Of a stretch of 64,000 nt of DNA, positions 49,807 to 60,406 are shown one piece after another. The DNA is taken from NCBI RefSeq assembly GCF_028473745.1, contig NZ_CP101137.1:3348001-3412000 (forward strand), in the 5' to 3' direction. Made by a program: the position numbers and the translations under genes. Positions within the stretch are counted from its first letter, which is position 1; the number at the start of each line of letters is the position of its first letter. The notes under the pieces were generated by a model. That model saw only the letters and a list, made by a program, of their open reading frames with translations, searched no databases and had not been told where the DNA came from. Origin of the DNA: Streptomyces sp. M92. GTDB lineage: Bacteria > Actinomycetota > Actinomycetes > Streptomycetales > Streptomycetaceae.

Positions 49807-52161
49807 ATGGAACCGACCGAGAGCGCCGCCGAAGGCTCACGGCTGCGCCTGCGCCGCATGGTGGGCGCGTGGCCCGTGAGCCGGTGGTTCGGGCAGCGGG
49901 GCGGTGGCGCACCGCGTCCGGCCGCGGACGCCCGTGCCTCAGCGTCGCCGCCCGGCCACGGCTTCGCCCCGTCGGCGACCGGCCGGGGTCCGGCCCCCTC
50001 GGCGACGGGCCACGGCTCGGTTCCGCCGCCGACCGGCCACGGCCGGGCGTGGTCGTCCGACGGCCACGGCTCGGAAAGGGCGGTCGACGGCCCCGGCCCG
50101 GACGGTGAACGGCACCTGTCCTGGCCCGCGTTGCCCTCGGCGGTCGTCGCGGCCGCCGCCTTCGTGCTGGGCGCCGGCTTCTACCGGGCGTTCACCGGCG
50201 GCCACGCGCTCTTCCCGTCCGGCACCGCCGGCTGGGCGCTGGCCGTGCTGACCGGCATCGTCGTCGGCCACCTGGTCATGCTCGGCCGCTCCCGCTGGTG
50301 GGGCGGCACCGGTTCCGGCGCCGCCCTCACCCTGGCCGTCCTGCTGCTGTACGGCTGGGTTCCGGCCGGCATGGTCAGCCTCACCGTCGTCGTCCTGGTC
50401 GGCATAGCCCGGCGGGGCCGCTGGCGGCACGGCGTCCTGCACGGCGCGGTGGACATCCTCGGCATCGCCGCGGGGGCGACGCTGCTCGGTGTCTGCGGCT
50501 CCGTGCCGTCCGTGGAGGAACCCTGGGACCCGCACACCTGGGGGGTGTACGCGGCGCCCAAGGTGGTGCTCGTCGCCGTCGCCTACCTCGCCGTCACCCG
50601 AGCCCTGCTGTGGTACCTCCAGGCGCCGCGGGCCGGTCTGCCCACCGTGGCCCGCACCGCCCTCGTCAGACAGGGCCTGGTCGCCGTGGCACTGCTCGGC
50701 ATCGCCCCGCTGGTCTGCGTGGTGGCCGTCGCCAAGCCGCTGCTGCTGCCGCTGTTCGCCATTCCGCTGATCGCCCTCGACTACACGCTGTGGATCGCCC
50801 GCGCCCGCGCCGAGGAGCAGCTGCGCGACCCGCTCACCGGCCTGCCCAACCGGCAGTGGCTGCTGGAGCGCACCTGGACCGCGCTGGACGACGCCGAGCG
50901 CATCGGCGCCCGCGCCGCCCTGATGCTGATCGACCTCGACCGCTTCCGTTCGGTCAACGACACCCTCGGACACCTCGCCGGCGACCGGTTGCTGCTGCAG
51001 ACCGCCGACCGGCTGCGGCAGGCCCTGCCGCGCGGGGCGGAGGCCGCGCGGCTCGGCGGCGACGAGTTCGCCGTCTTACTGCCCGTCGCCGACTCGACCA
51101 CGTCGGCGACCCGGATCGCCCGGGGGCTGGTCGGCGCGCTCAGCTCCCCGATGGACCTCGACGGGCTCACCCTCGTCCTGGAGGCCAGCGCCGGTGTCGC
51201 GGTCTTCCCCGACCACGCGCTGGACGCCGAGGGGCTGCTGCGCCGTGCGGACGTGGCGATGTACCAGGCGAAGCGGGACCGCACGGGCGTCGAGGTCTAC
51301 GAGTCCAAGCGGGACTCCAACACCCCGGACCGGCTCGGTCTCCTCGGCGACCTGCGCCGCGCCCTGGACGCCCACGAGGTGCAGTTGCACTACCAGCCCA
51401 AGGTCCGCTTCGACGGACACGTGGCCGGTCTGGAGGCGCTGGTGCGGTGGGTGCACCCGGAGCGGGGCAAGGTGCCGCCGGACGAGTTCATAGCGATCGC
51501 GGAGTCGTCCGGGCTGATGCCCCATCTCACCGAGTACGTACTGGAGACGGCGCTCGAACAGGTCGCCCACTGGCGTTCCCAGGGCCTGTTCGTGCCGGTC
51601 GCGGTCAACGTCTCCCCGCGCGACGTGCACACCCCCGGCTTCGCCGGCTCGGTCGCCGCCCGGCTGGCCCGGCACGGCGTCCCGGCGGGAGCGCTCCAAC
51701 TGGAGATCACCGAGCACGTCCTCCTGGAGGACCCGCAGCGCGCCGCCGACACCCTCAACGCCCTGACCGGGCACGGCGTCAAGATGTCCCTGGACGACTT
51801 CGGCACCGGCTACTCCTCCCTCGTCCACCTGCGCCGCCTGCCGGTCAGCGAGCTGAAGATCGACCGTTCCTTCGTGGCCCGGCTGGCCGTCGACACCGAG
51901 GACGCCGAGATTGTGCGCTGCACCGTCGACCTCGCGCACTCCCTCGGCCTGCTGGTCGTCGCCGAGGGCGTGGAGGACGACGAGACCTGGGAACGCCTGC
52001 GCGACCTCGGCTGCGACGCCGTACAGGGCTGGCTGGTCGCCGCCGCGATGCCGCCGGAGGAGACCACCGCCTGGCTGCTGGCCCGCGGCGCCCGCGGCTG
52101 GCAGCGCCCCGCCGCCGCGCTCCCCGCGGCAGCGGGGGACGACCCGGGCCGGGTCGGCTGA
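49807..52161 (+). CDS. rmdB: RmdB-like membrane GGDEF-EAL protein (c-di-GMP turnover), TTA codon
   Basis: A 784-residue regulator of cyclic di-GMP, the signal that controls development through BldD. Residues 1-100 are low-complexity with GHG/PP motifs; about 105-325 hold several membrane helices; then come GGDEF (GGDEF at 417-421) and EAL (543-545) domains, with later motifs DDFGTGYSSL and VAEGVE intact. The S. coelicolor homologue is known as a c-di-GMP phosphodiesterase. Codon 424 is TTA (51076-51078), directly after GGDEF, so full-length protein needs bldA tRNA. ATG at 49807 follows GAGAGGG. The last codons belong to a tandem repeat that runs downstream. Confidence 0.92.
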   Translation: MEPTESAAEGSRLRLRRMVGAWPVSRWFGQRGGGAPRPAADARASASPPGHGFAPSATGRGPAPSATGHGSVPPPTGHGRAWSSDGHGSERAVDGPGPDGERHLSWPALPSAVVAAAAFVLGAGFYRAFTGGHALFPSGTAGWALAVLTGIVVGHLVMLGRSRWWGGTGSGAALTLAVLLLYGWVPAGMVSLTVVVLVGIARRGRWRHGVLHGAVDILGIAAGATLLGVCGSVPSVEEPWDPHTWGVYAAPKVVLVAVAYLAVTRALLWYLQAPRAGLPTVARTALVRQGLVAVALLGIAPLVCVVAVAKPLLLPLFAIPLIALDYTLWIARARAEEQLRDPLTGLPNRQWLLERTWTALDDAERIGARAALMLIDLDRFRSVNDTLGHLAGDRLLLQTADRLRQALPRGAEAARLGGDEFAVLLPVADSTTSATRIARGLVGALSSPMDLDGLTLVLEASAGVAVFPDHALDAEGLLRRADVAMYQAKRDRTGVEVYESKRDSNTPDRLGLLGDLRRALDAHEVQLHYQPKVRFDGHVAGLEALVRWVHPERGKVPPDEFIAIAESSGLMPHLTEYVLETALEQVAHWRSQGLFVPVAVNVSPRDVHTPGFAGSVAARLARHGVPAGALQLEITEHVLLEDPQRAADTLNALTGHGVKMSLDDFGTGYSSLVHLRRLPVSELKIDRSFVARLAVDTEDAEIVRCTVDLAHSLGLLVVAEGVEDDETWERLRDLGCDAVQGWLVAAAMPPEETTAWLLARGARGWQRPAAALPAAAGDDPGRVG

Positions 52162-52590
52162 CGTTTGACGCCCGGTCCGGGGCACGGCGGCCTGCGGCCC
52201 GGTCACCTGTGGCCTTTCGTCTTCGTGTGTGCCCCGGCAGTCGTGCGGGACCTGGGGCGTGCCCGTGGCTGAGCGGTGGCGGGGGTGACCCGGGCCGGGT
52301 CGGCTGACGTTCCGCGCCAGGGCCGGGATGCCCAGGGCACGCTGCCCGCGGCCCGGTCACCCGTGGCCTTCCGCCTGCGTGTGTGCCCCGGCAGCCGTGC
52401 GGGACCCGGGGCGTGCCCGTGGCTGAGCGGTGGCGGGGGTGACCTGGGCCGGGTCGGCTGAGGTTTGGTGCCAGGGCCGGGGTGCCGGGGGCGTGCTGTC
52501 TGTGGTCCGGTCACCTGTGGCCTTCCGCCTGCGTGTGTGCCCCGGCAGCCGTGCGGGACCCGGGGCGCGCGCCGTGCCTGAGCGGGTGGC
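52134..52590 (+). repeat. Three tandem ~150-bp repeats spanning the end of rmdB
   Basis: Units start with GGGGG-(T)GAC-CYGGGCCGGGTCGG at 52134, 52281 and 52435 (147, 154 and 156 bp), and a fourth start word is at 52591. Each contains GGTCACCTGTGGCC-like, GTGTGTGCCCCGGCAG and GTGCGGGACC-GGGGCG words. The first unit includes the last nine codons and stop of rmdB. The whole spacer 52162-52698 has no gene; the gatC promoter must be near its end. Confidence 0.85.
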
Positions 52591-52698
52591 GGGGGAAACC
52601 GTTTCACGGGCACGGGGCGGCGCCCCATAGGATTGGGCCAAACCGACTTGCCAAAGCCGATTTGCCCCAACCACACACTCACCCCAGAGGAACGCTGC

Positions 52699-52995
52699 AT
52701 GCCTGGCATCACGCGCGAGGAGGTCGCCCACCTCGCCCGGCTGGCGCGTCTGGAGCTGAAGCCCGAAGAGCTCGAGCACTTCGCGGGACAGCTGGACGAC
52801 ATCATCGGCGCGGTCGCCCGCGTCAGTGAGGTCGCCGACCAAGACGTACCGCCGACCTCGCACCCGCTCCCGCTGACGAACGTCATGCGGCCGGACGAGG
52901 TCCGTCCGTCGCTCACGCCCGAGCAGGCGCTCTCCGGCGCCCCGGCCCAGGAGCAGCAGCGTTTCAAGGTGCCGCAGATCCTGGGGGAGGAGTAA
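52699..52995 (+). CDS. gatC: Asp/Glu-tRNA amidotransferase subunit C
   Basis: A 98-residue subunit that wraps around GatA and stabilises the GatCAB complex, which turns Glu-tRNA(Gln) and Asp-tRNA(Asn) into Gln and Asn forms. [17 protein letters not shown] at the start and DVPPTSHP...[16 protein letters not shown] further on are conserved. ATG at 52699 has GAGGAA eight bases upstream. First gene of gatC-gatA-small gene-gatB. Confidence 0.95.
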   Translation: MPGITREEVAHLARLARLELKPEELEHFAGQLDDIIGAVARVSEVADQDVPPTSHPLPLTNVMRPDEVRPSLTPEQALSGAPAQEQQRFKVPQILGEE

Positions 52996-53000
52996 CCGCC

Positions 53001-54490
<1,490 letters not shown>

Positions 54491-54494
<4 letters not shown>

Positions 54495-54730
54495 GCGCAC
54501 TGTCCAAGGCCAAGGGCTTCAAGAAGTCCAAGTCCGGTCTGTACGTCTCGATGGCCACCTCGGCGTTCGGCGCCGTCGGGGTCTACAAGCAGATCAAGAA
54601 GGCGCGTGGCGAGAGTGACACGCTGCGGCTGCTCGACGCCGTCGTGACCGGCGCCGCCGTCGTCACCAACCTCGCCATCCTCTACCGCGAGCTGAAGCGC
54701 CTGGGCGACGACGACGTCCTGCTGGGCTGA
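54491..54730 (+). CDS. Small membrane-associated protein between gatA and gatB
   Basis: A 79-residue protein. The N-terminus is Lys-rich ([14 protein letters not shown]), then come two weakly hydrophobic helices ([14 protein letters not shown] and [20 protein letters not shown]). GTG overlaps the gatA stop by four bases, so translation is coupled to gatA; gatB follows after 15 bp. From memory this gene is kept between gatA and gatB in Streptomyces. Function unknown. Confidence 0.8.
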
Positions 54731-54745
54731 GAGGGAAGTTACACC

Positions 54746-56260
54746 GTGACCACCACGACCGACCTGGTGTCGTACGAGGACGCGCTGGCGTCGTACGACC
54801 CCGTCATGGGCCTCGAGGTCCATGTCGAACTCGGCACCAAGACCAAGATGTTCTGCGGCTGTTCGACCGCGCTCGGCGCCGACCCGAACACCCAGACCTG
54901 CCCCGTCTGCCTCGGCATGCCCGGCGCGCTCCCGGTCGTCAACGCGACCGGCGTCGAGTCGGCGATCAAGATCGGTCTCGCGCTGAACTGCGAGATCGCC
55001 GAGTGGTGCCGCTTCGCCCGGAAGAACTACTTCTATCCGGACATGCCGAAGAACTTCCAGACCTCCCAGTACGACGAGCCGATCGCCTTCGACGGCTACC
55101 TCGACGTGCAGCTGGAGGACGGGGAGACCTTCCGCGTCCAGATCGAGCGCGCCCACATGGAGGAGGACACCGGCAAGTCGACGCACGTCGGCGGCGCGAC
55201 GGGCCGTATCCACGGCGCCTCGCACTCCCTCCTCGACTACAACCGCGCCGGCATCCCGCTCATCGAGATCGTCACCAAGCCGATCGAGGGAGCGGGCGAG
55301 CGCGCCCCCGAGGTCGCCCGGGCGTACGTCCGTGAGCTGCGCGAGCTCATCCGCGCCCTCGGCGTCTCCGAGGCCCGCATGGAGATGGGCCAGATGCGCT
55401 GCGACGTGAACCTGTCGCTGCGCCCGAACGGCACCGAGAAGTTCGGCACCCGCAGCGAGACGAAGAACGTCAACTCGCTGCGCTCCGTCGAGCGCGCGGC
55501 CCGCTTCGAGATCCAGCGCCACGCGGCGGTGCTGGGCGGCGGCGGCACGATCATCCAGGAGACCCGCCACTTCCACGAGGACACGGGGTCCACGACCTCC
55601 GGCCGCGTGAAGGAGGAGGCGGAGGACTACCGGTACTTCCCGGAGCCCGACCTGGTGCCGGTCGCCCCGTCCCGCGAGTGGGTCGAGGAGATCCGTTCCG
55701 CGCTGCCCGAGCTGCCGCTGGTGCGCCGCAACCGGCTCCGCGAGGAGTGGGGGATCTCCGGCACCGACATGCAGTCGATCCTCAACGCCGGCGCGCTGGA
55801 CCCGATCGTCGCCACGATCGACGCCGGTGCCGACGCGGCCTCCGCCCGCAAGTGGTGGATGGGCGAGCTGGCCCGCGCCGCCAACGAGTCCGGCAAGGCG
55901 CTCGACGAGCTGGCGATCACGCCGGCCCAGGTGGCCCGCGTCGCCGAGCTGGTCACCAAGGGCGACCTGAACGACAAGCTGGCCCGCCAGGTCATCGAGG
56001 GCGTCCTCGCCGGTGAGGGCACCCCGGACGAGGTCGTCGACAAGCGCGGCCTGAAGGTCGTCTCCGACGAGGGCGCGCTCACCACCGCGGTCGAGGAGGC
56101 CATCGCCGGCAACCCGGCCATCGCCGACAAGATCCGCGGCGGCAAGGTGGCCGCGGCCGGCGCCCTGGTCGGCGCGGTCATGAAGGCGACCCGGGGTCAG
56201 GCGGACGCGGCCCGCGTCAAGGAGCTGATCCTGGAGAAGCTGGGAGTCTCCGAAGGCTGA
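54746..56260 (+). CDS. gatB: Asp/Glu-tRNA amidotransferase subunit B
   Basis: The kinase-like subunit (504 residues) that activates the misacylated tRNA and receives ammonia from Gat[11 protein letters not shown], the Cys motif FCGC...[12 protein letters not shown] for zinc, [18 protein letters not shown] and a C-terminal YqeY-like tail domain are all present. GTG at 54746 has GAGAGGGAAG upstream. It ends at a terminator hairpin. Confidence 0.96.
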   Translation: MTTTTDLVSYEDALASYDPVMGLEVHVELGTKTKMFCGCSTALGADPNTQTCPVCLGMPGALPVVNATGVESAIKIGLALNCEIAEWCRFARKNYFYPDMPKNFQTSQYDEPIAFDGYLDVQLEDGETFRVQIERAHMEEDTGKSTHVGGATGRIHGASHSLLDYNRAGIPLIEIVTKPIEGAGERAPEVARAYVRELRELIRALGVSEARMEMGQMRCDVNLSLRPNGTEKFGTRSETKNVNSLRSVERAARFEIQRHAAVLGGGGTIIQETRHFHEDTGSTTSGRVKEEAEDYRYFPEPDLVPVAPSREWVEEIRSALPELPLVRRNRLREEWGISGTDMQSILNAGALDPIVATIDAGADAASARKWWMGELARAANESGKALDELAITPAQVARVAELVTKGDLNDKLARQVIEGVLAGEGTPDEVVDKRGLKVVSDEGALTTAVEEAIAGNPAIADKIRGGKVAAAGALVGAVMKATRGQADAARVKELILEKLGVSEG

Positions 56261-56284
56261 GCACCTCCGCGGCCCGGCACCGAT

Positions 56285-56325
56285 GGCCCTGGGGAACACG
56301 TCACCACGACGAGTTCCCCAGGGCC
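56285..56325 (+). terminator. Terminator of the gat operon
   Basis: GGCCCTGGGGAAC (56285-56297) and GTTCCCCAGGGCC (56313-56325) make a perfect 13-bp stem 24 bp after gatB, followed by GTTGTTGTG. Confidence 0.85.
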
Positions 56326-56470
56326 GTTGTTGTGAATAAGCCCACTAAATCCGCAAACGATCACGTCCGCCTGCAAGAGTGACTTTGCATTGCTCATGCG
56401 TTCTTTGCGGGCCGTTCACACCAAGGACGACTGTTCCCGGTCAAAGATCCACAATCAGACACCTGGGAGC

Positions 56471-58723
56471 ATGTTCGTGGCAGCCCTCGCACGCTGGTGT
56501 GTTCGACGTCGTCTCGGCACCGTCCTGCTCTGGCTCCTCGCCTTCGGCGGGGTCGCCGCGGCCGCCGGCGTCGCGGGATCGGCGTACTCCAACGACTACG
56601 GCGTGCCCGGCACCGACTCCGACCGTGCCTCCCGGCTGCTCACCTCCGGCTTCCCCGGCCTCGGCGGCGACAGCGACACGATCGTCTGGCACACGACGAC
56701 CGACACCGTGCGCGCCACCGACGTCGAACAGACGATGACCCGCACCCTGGACCGCATCGCGGACCTCCCCGGCGTCGCCTCGGTGACCAACCCCTACGAC
56801 GACGCCGACTCGCCGCAGATCAGCGAGAACGCCCACACGGCGTACGCCTCGGTCACCTTCGAGGACGCCTCCCAGGACATCGACCCGGCCGAGGCGCGGG
56901 CCGTGGTCGACACCGCGAAGGCGGCCGGGACCGACGGGCTCCAGGTCGAACTGGGCGGCAGCGCCGTCGCGGTGACCGAGGCGCCGGACGGCCACCTCGC
57001 CGAGGTCGTGGGCGTGGCCGTCGCCGCCGTCGTCCTCTTCCTCGCCTTCGGCTCCCTGGCCGCCTCCCTGCTGCCCATCGCCACCGCGCTGGTCTCCGTC
57101 GGCACCGCCTACGCCGGCATCACCCTGCTCGGCCACGCCATGACCGTCGCAGACTTCGCGCCCATGCTGGGCACCCTCATCGGACTCGGCGTCGGCATCG
57201 ACTACGCGCTCTTCATCGTCACCAGGCACCGGCGCGGACTGAAGCGCGGCCTCACGGTCGCCGAGGCCGCCGAGAACGCCGTCGCGACCACCGGGCGAGC
57301 GGTCGCGTTCGCGGGTGCCACCGTTTGCATCGCGCTGCTGGGCATGCTGATCCTCCGGCTCAGCTTCCTGGGCGGCGTGGCCATCGCCGCCTCGCTCACC
57401 GTCGTCCTCACCGTCGCCGCCTCCGTGACGCTGCTGCCGGCGCTGCTGTCGTACATCGGCCCGCGCGCCCTGAGCCGGCGCGAGCGGCGCCGGCTCGCGG
57501 AGCACGGGCCCGAACCCGAGCTGCCGACCGGGTTCGCCGCCCGCTGGTCGGCGTTCGTCGAGCGCCACCCCAAGCTGCTCGGCGCCCTCGCGCTCGTCGT
57601 CATCACCGTCCTCGCCCTGCCCACCCTCGGCCTGCGTCTGGGCACCTCCGACCAGGGCAACGACCCCGAGGGCAGCACCACCCGCCAGGCCTACGACCTC
57701 CTCGCCGAGGGCTTCGGCCCCGGCGTCAACGGCCCCCTCACCCTGGTCACCGAGGTCGCCGGCGCCGAGGACCGGCTCGCCCTGGACAACCTCGACGCGG
57801 ACCTGCGCACCACCGAGGGCGTCTCCTCGGTGACCCCGGTGGCCTACAACTCGGGCGGCGACACCGCGTACCTCACCGTCGTACCCGAGTCCTCCCCGCA
57901 GTCGCCGCAGACCAGCGAGCTCGTCGAGCGGCTGCGCTCCGAGGTGCTGCCGCGCGCCGAGGCCGGCACCGCCCTCGACGTGCACGTCGGCGGGGTGACG
58001 GCCGGCTACGACGACTTCGCCGACGTCATCGTCGGCAAGCTGCCCCTCTTCGTCGGCGTGGTCGTGGGCCTCGGCTGCCTGCTGCTCCTGCTGGCCTTCC
58101 GCTCGATCGGCATCCCGGTCAAGGCCGCCGCGATGAACGTCGCCGCCGTCGCCGCGTCCTTCGGCGTCGTCGTGGCGATCTTCCAGTGGGGCTGGGGGAG
58201 CGAACAGCTGGGCCTGGGCAGCGCCGGCCCGATCGAACCCTTCCTCCCCGTGATCATGGTGTCGGTACTCTTCGGTCTCTCCATGGACTACCAGGTCTTC
58301 CTGGTCAGCCGGATGTACGAGGAGTGGCTGGAGACCGGTGACAACCGCCGCGCCGTCCGGGTCGGTCTCGCCGAGACCAGCCGGGTGATCAACTCGGCGG
58401 CGGTCATCATGATCTCGGTGTTCCTCGCCTTCGTCCTCAGCGGCGACCGGGTCATCGCCATGTTCGGCATCGCGCTCGCCGCGGCCGTCGCCCTGGACGC
58501 CTTCGTCCTGCGCACCCTCCTGGTGCCCGCCCTGATGCACCTGCTCGGCGGCGCCAACTGGTGGCTGCCACGCCGCCTGGACAAGCTCCTGCCCCGCATC
58601 AGCATCGAGCCGCCCGAGTGCCGCGCCGCCCATGAGAGGCTGGCCGCGGCGACGGACGCCGAGGTGGCGGACGTCCTTGCGGAGGAGGAGCGACACCGGG
58701 ATGTACGCGATACCACTGGGTGA
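56471..58723 (+). CDS. MMPL-family RND transporter
   Basis: Membrane exporter of 750 residues with the two-fold MMPL layout: helix 1, a large extracytoplasmic domain (about 40-180), helices 2-6 including GLGVGIDYALFIVTRHRRG, a second outer domain (about 390-540), and helices 8-12 including FGLSMDYQVFLVSRM. The two Asp-Tyr pairs in these helices are the proton-relay residues of the family. Members export lipids, pigments or drugs; the cargo here is unknown. ATG at 56471 follows GGGAG closely. A GNAT gene overlaps its 3' end by 23 bp. Confidence 0.9.
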   Translation: MFVAALARWCVRRRLGTVLLWLLAFGGVAAAAGVAGSAYSNDYGVPGTDSDRASRLLTSGFPGLGGDSDTIVWHTTTDTVRATDVEQTMTRTLDRIADLPGVASVTNPYDDADSPQISENAHTAYASVTFEDASQDIDPAEARAVVDTAKAAGTDGLQVELGGSAVAVTEAPDGHLAEVVGVAVAAVVLFLAFGSLAASLLPIATALVSVGTAYAGITLLGHAMTVADFAPMLGTLIGLGVGIDYALFIVTRHRRGLKRGLTVAEAAENAVATTGRAVAFAGATVCIALLGMLILRLSFLGGVAIAASLTVVLTVAASVTLLPALLSYIGPRALSRRERRRLAEHGPEPELPTGFAARWSAFVERHPKLLGALALVVITVLALPTLGLRLGTSDQGNDPEGSTTRQAYDLLAEGFGPGVNGPLTLVTEVAGAEDRLALDNLDADLRTTEGVSSVTPVAYNSGGDTAYLTVVPESSPQSPQTSELVERLRSEVLPRAEAGTALDVHVGGVTAGYDDFADVIVGKLPLFVGVVVGLGCLLLLLAFRSIGIPVKAAAMNVAAVAASFGVVVAIFQWGWGSEQLGLGSAGPIEPFLPVIMVSVLFGLSMDYQVFLVSRMYEEWLETGDNRRAVRVGLAETSRVINSAAVIMISVFLAFVLSGDRVIAMFGIALAAAVALDAFVLRTLLVPALMHLLGGANWWLPRRLDKLLPRISIEPPECRAAHERLAAATDAEVADVLAEEERHRDVRDTTG

Positions 58724-59285
58724 CGACGGAGCCGAACTGCGCCCGCTGGAGACCTGGCACGCCGAGGAGTTCCTGGCCCACCTGGAGCGGGGCAGGGAGT
58801 TCATCACCCAGCACATCCCCTTCGGCGCCAAGGCCACCGACGTGACCTCCGCCCGGGAGATCCTCCAGGCCTACGCCGACCGGCACGCCGCCGACAGCGG
58901 CTTCCTGCACGGACTGTGGCTGGACGGCAAACTCGTCGGCGGACTGCTCTTCCGGGTCTTCGACGCCGCCACCGGAGTCTGCGAGATCGGCTGCTGGCTG
59001 GAGCCCGCCGGAACGGGCCGGGGCCTGGTCACCCGTGGTGCCCGGGTCCTGATCGACTGGGCGTTCGACGAGCGCGGCATGCACCGCGTGGAGTGGCACG
59101 CGTCGTCCGCCAACACCCCGAGTGTCAACGCCGCCCGGCGACTCGGCATGATGCGTGAGGGAGTGCTGCGCGAAAGCTCCCTGCACCGGGGCGTCCGCCA
59201 GGACATCGAGGTGTGGGCCGTGCTCGCGCCCGAGTGGCGTGCGGCACGTGAGGCACGCGCGCGTGCCGCTCAAAAGGATCATTAA
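58701..59285 (+). CDS. GNAT acetyltransferase (RimJ/RimL-like)
   Basis: A 194-residue N-acetyltransferase of the ribosomal-protein-type GNAT branch: LRPLETWHAEEFLAHLERGR at the start, CEIGCWLEPAGTGRGLVTRGARVLIDWAF as the acetyl-CoA region, and NTPSVNAARRLGMMREGVLRE near the end. ATG at 58701 has GGAGGAGG within the end of the MMPL gene, so the two are translationally linked. The substrate is unknown. Confidence 0.88.
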   Translation: MYAIPLGDDGAELRPLETWHAEEFLAHLERGREFITQHIPFGAKATDVTSAREILQAYADRHAADSGFLHGLWLDGKLVGGLLFRVFDAATGVCEIGCWLEPAGTGRGLVTRGARVLIDWAFDERGMHRVEWHASSANTPSVNAARRLGMMREGVLRESSLHRGVRQDIEVWAVLAPEWRAAREARARAAQKDH

Positions 59286-59320
59286 GGGACCTCTCAGACA
59301 GCGTCCGTACGGTGCGAGAC

Positions 59321-59902
59321 ATGGGAACGAAGACAGTGGACGAGACCGGCGTGAAGACCGACGAGCACAAGACGGACGAGGCGGCGGAGGCTCCCGAGAC
59401 CACCGAGGTCGAGAAGGAGGAAGGCGCGGACGTCACGCCGGACGACACCACGCCGGACGACGAGGCCGCTGACGACGCCGACTCCGCCGCCCCCGCAACC
59501 GAGGGCGCCACCGGCGTCGGCCAGGGCGCCGGTGCCGTCGTCTCCGCCGGGCTGGGCCTCGTCTCGCTGACCGGCAGCTGGGTCGGCACCGTCGCCTCCG
59601 CGCGCCAGTCGCTGATCGGCCAGCTGGAGACGTCCTCGTCGTCGAACGTCGGCACCCTCATCGAGAAGGGCTACGGCGACGCCTGGCACGCCACCGCGCT
59701 GTGGGGCGGCGCGTTCGCCCTGGTCGCGCTGATCGTCGGCGTCGTGGTGCTGGCCCGTCCCGCGTTCGGCGCGCCCGGCCGCCCGCAGGCCCCGTGGATC
59801 AAGTCGGTCGCCTGGGCGGGCGTCGCCCTCGGCGTCATCGGCCTGCTGCTCGCGGTCCTGAAGTACACGGACATCCTGCTCGGTCTGCCGTCCACCGGCT
59901 GA
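59321..59902 (+). CDS. Membrane protein with acidic N-terminal region
   Basis: A 193-residue protein. Residues 1-60 are rich in Glu, Asp and Thr (DETGVKTDEHKTDEAAEAPE); then a Gly/Ala-rich amphipathic stretch and three helices (VGQGAGAVVSAGLGLVSLTG, ALWGGAFALVALIVGVVVLA and SVAWAGVALGVIGLLLAVLK). ATG at 59321 lies seven bases after TACGGT, without a ribosome site, so the transcript may be leaderless; GTG at 59312 is an alternative. No known family is recognised. Confidence 0.7.
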   Translation: MGTKTVDETGVKTDEHKTDEAAEAPETTEVEKEEGADVTPDDTTPDDEAADDADSAAPATEGATGVGQGAGAVVSAGLGLVSLTGSWVGTVASARQSLIGQLETSSSSNVGTLIEKGYGDAWHATALWGGAFALVALIVGVVVLARPAFGAPGRPQAPWIKSVAWAGVALGVIGLLLAVLKYTDILLGLPSTG

Positions 59903-59915
59903 CCAGGCCTTCCGC

Positions 59916-59964
59916 AGGGGTCTTAGGGCATCCACGCGCCTGTGGCGCACGCCCTAAGACCCCT
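59916..59964 (+). terminator. Hairpin terminator
   Basis: AGGGGTCTTAGGGC (59916-59929) and GCCCTAAGACCCCT (59951-59964) form a perfect 14-bp stem 13 bp after the membrane protein gene. Confidence 0.8.
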
Positions 59965-59999
59965 CACGCATGTCTAAGCCCCCTCACGCACGTCTAAGG
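59954..59999. repeat. 20-bp tandem repeat with three CTAAG words
   Basis: CTAAGACCCCTCACGCATGT (59954) is followed by CTAAGCCCCCTCACGCACGT (59974) and a third partial CTAAGG (59994). The words are spaced exactly 20 bp, two helix turns, and lie 118 bp before the next gene. The first copy overlaps the terminator arm. Confidence 0.7.
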
Positions 60000-60116
60000 T
60001 CCCGCGCGGTGCCGAAGATGCGGAACTTACCCGATGTGGCGGACCCCCCTGGGAGACGAAGGTTGAGGCATCGCAGTCAGCGAAGCAGCAACCGGCCTCA
60101 CCACAGGAGACACGCC

Positions 60117-60302
60117 GTGTTCGAGTACGAGATCCAGCAGACCCGCGCCACCGAACTGATCCGCCGCGCCGACGAGGCCCGGCTGGCCCGCGAGGCCGTC
60201 CGCGCCCGCCGCGCCGCCCGCCGGGACGCCAGCCGCACAGCCGCGCCGGAGGAGAGCCATAGCCGGCGCCCGCGCAGGCACCGGTTCGCCCGGGCGGCGT
60301 GA
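60117..60302 (+). CDS. Small Arg-rich protein, 61 residues
   Basis: A predicted coiled-coil then basic protein: YEIQQTRATELIRRADEARL, AREAVRARRAARRDASR, ending RRPRRHRFARAA. GTG at 60117 has AGGAGA eight bases upstream. Similar short proteins are common in Streptomyces; no function is known. It ends 105 bp before the preferred LuxR start, or overlaps it if GTG 60299 is used. Confidence 0.6.
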   Translation: MFEYEIQQTRATELIRRADEARLAREAVRARRAARRDASRTAAPEESHSRRPRRHRFARAA

Positions 60303-60406
60303 ACGGGGGAACCGGGGAGGGTGGCCGTACGGCCGCCCTCCCCGTCGCCGTACCGCCCGCCGTCCACCTGTCGAAAACAGCTGCGCCGCTGTCGGACCCG
60401 CGTGCG

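Noticed and set aside
52276..52461. Short plus-strand frames inside the tandem repeats
   Set aside because: They exist because each repeat unit carries the same open stretch; no ribosome site and no domain.
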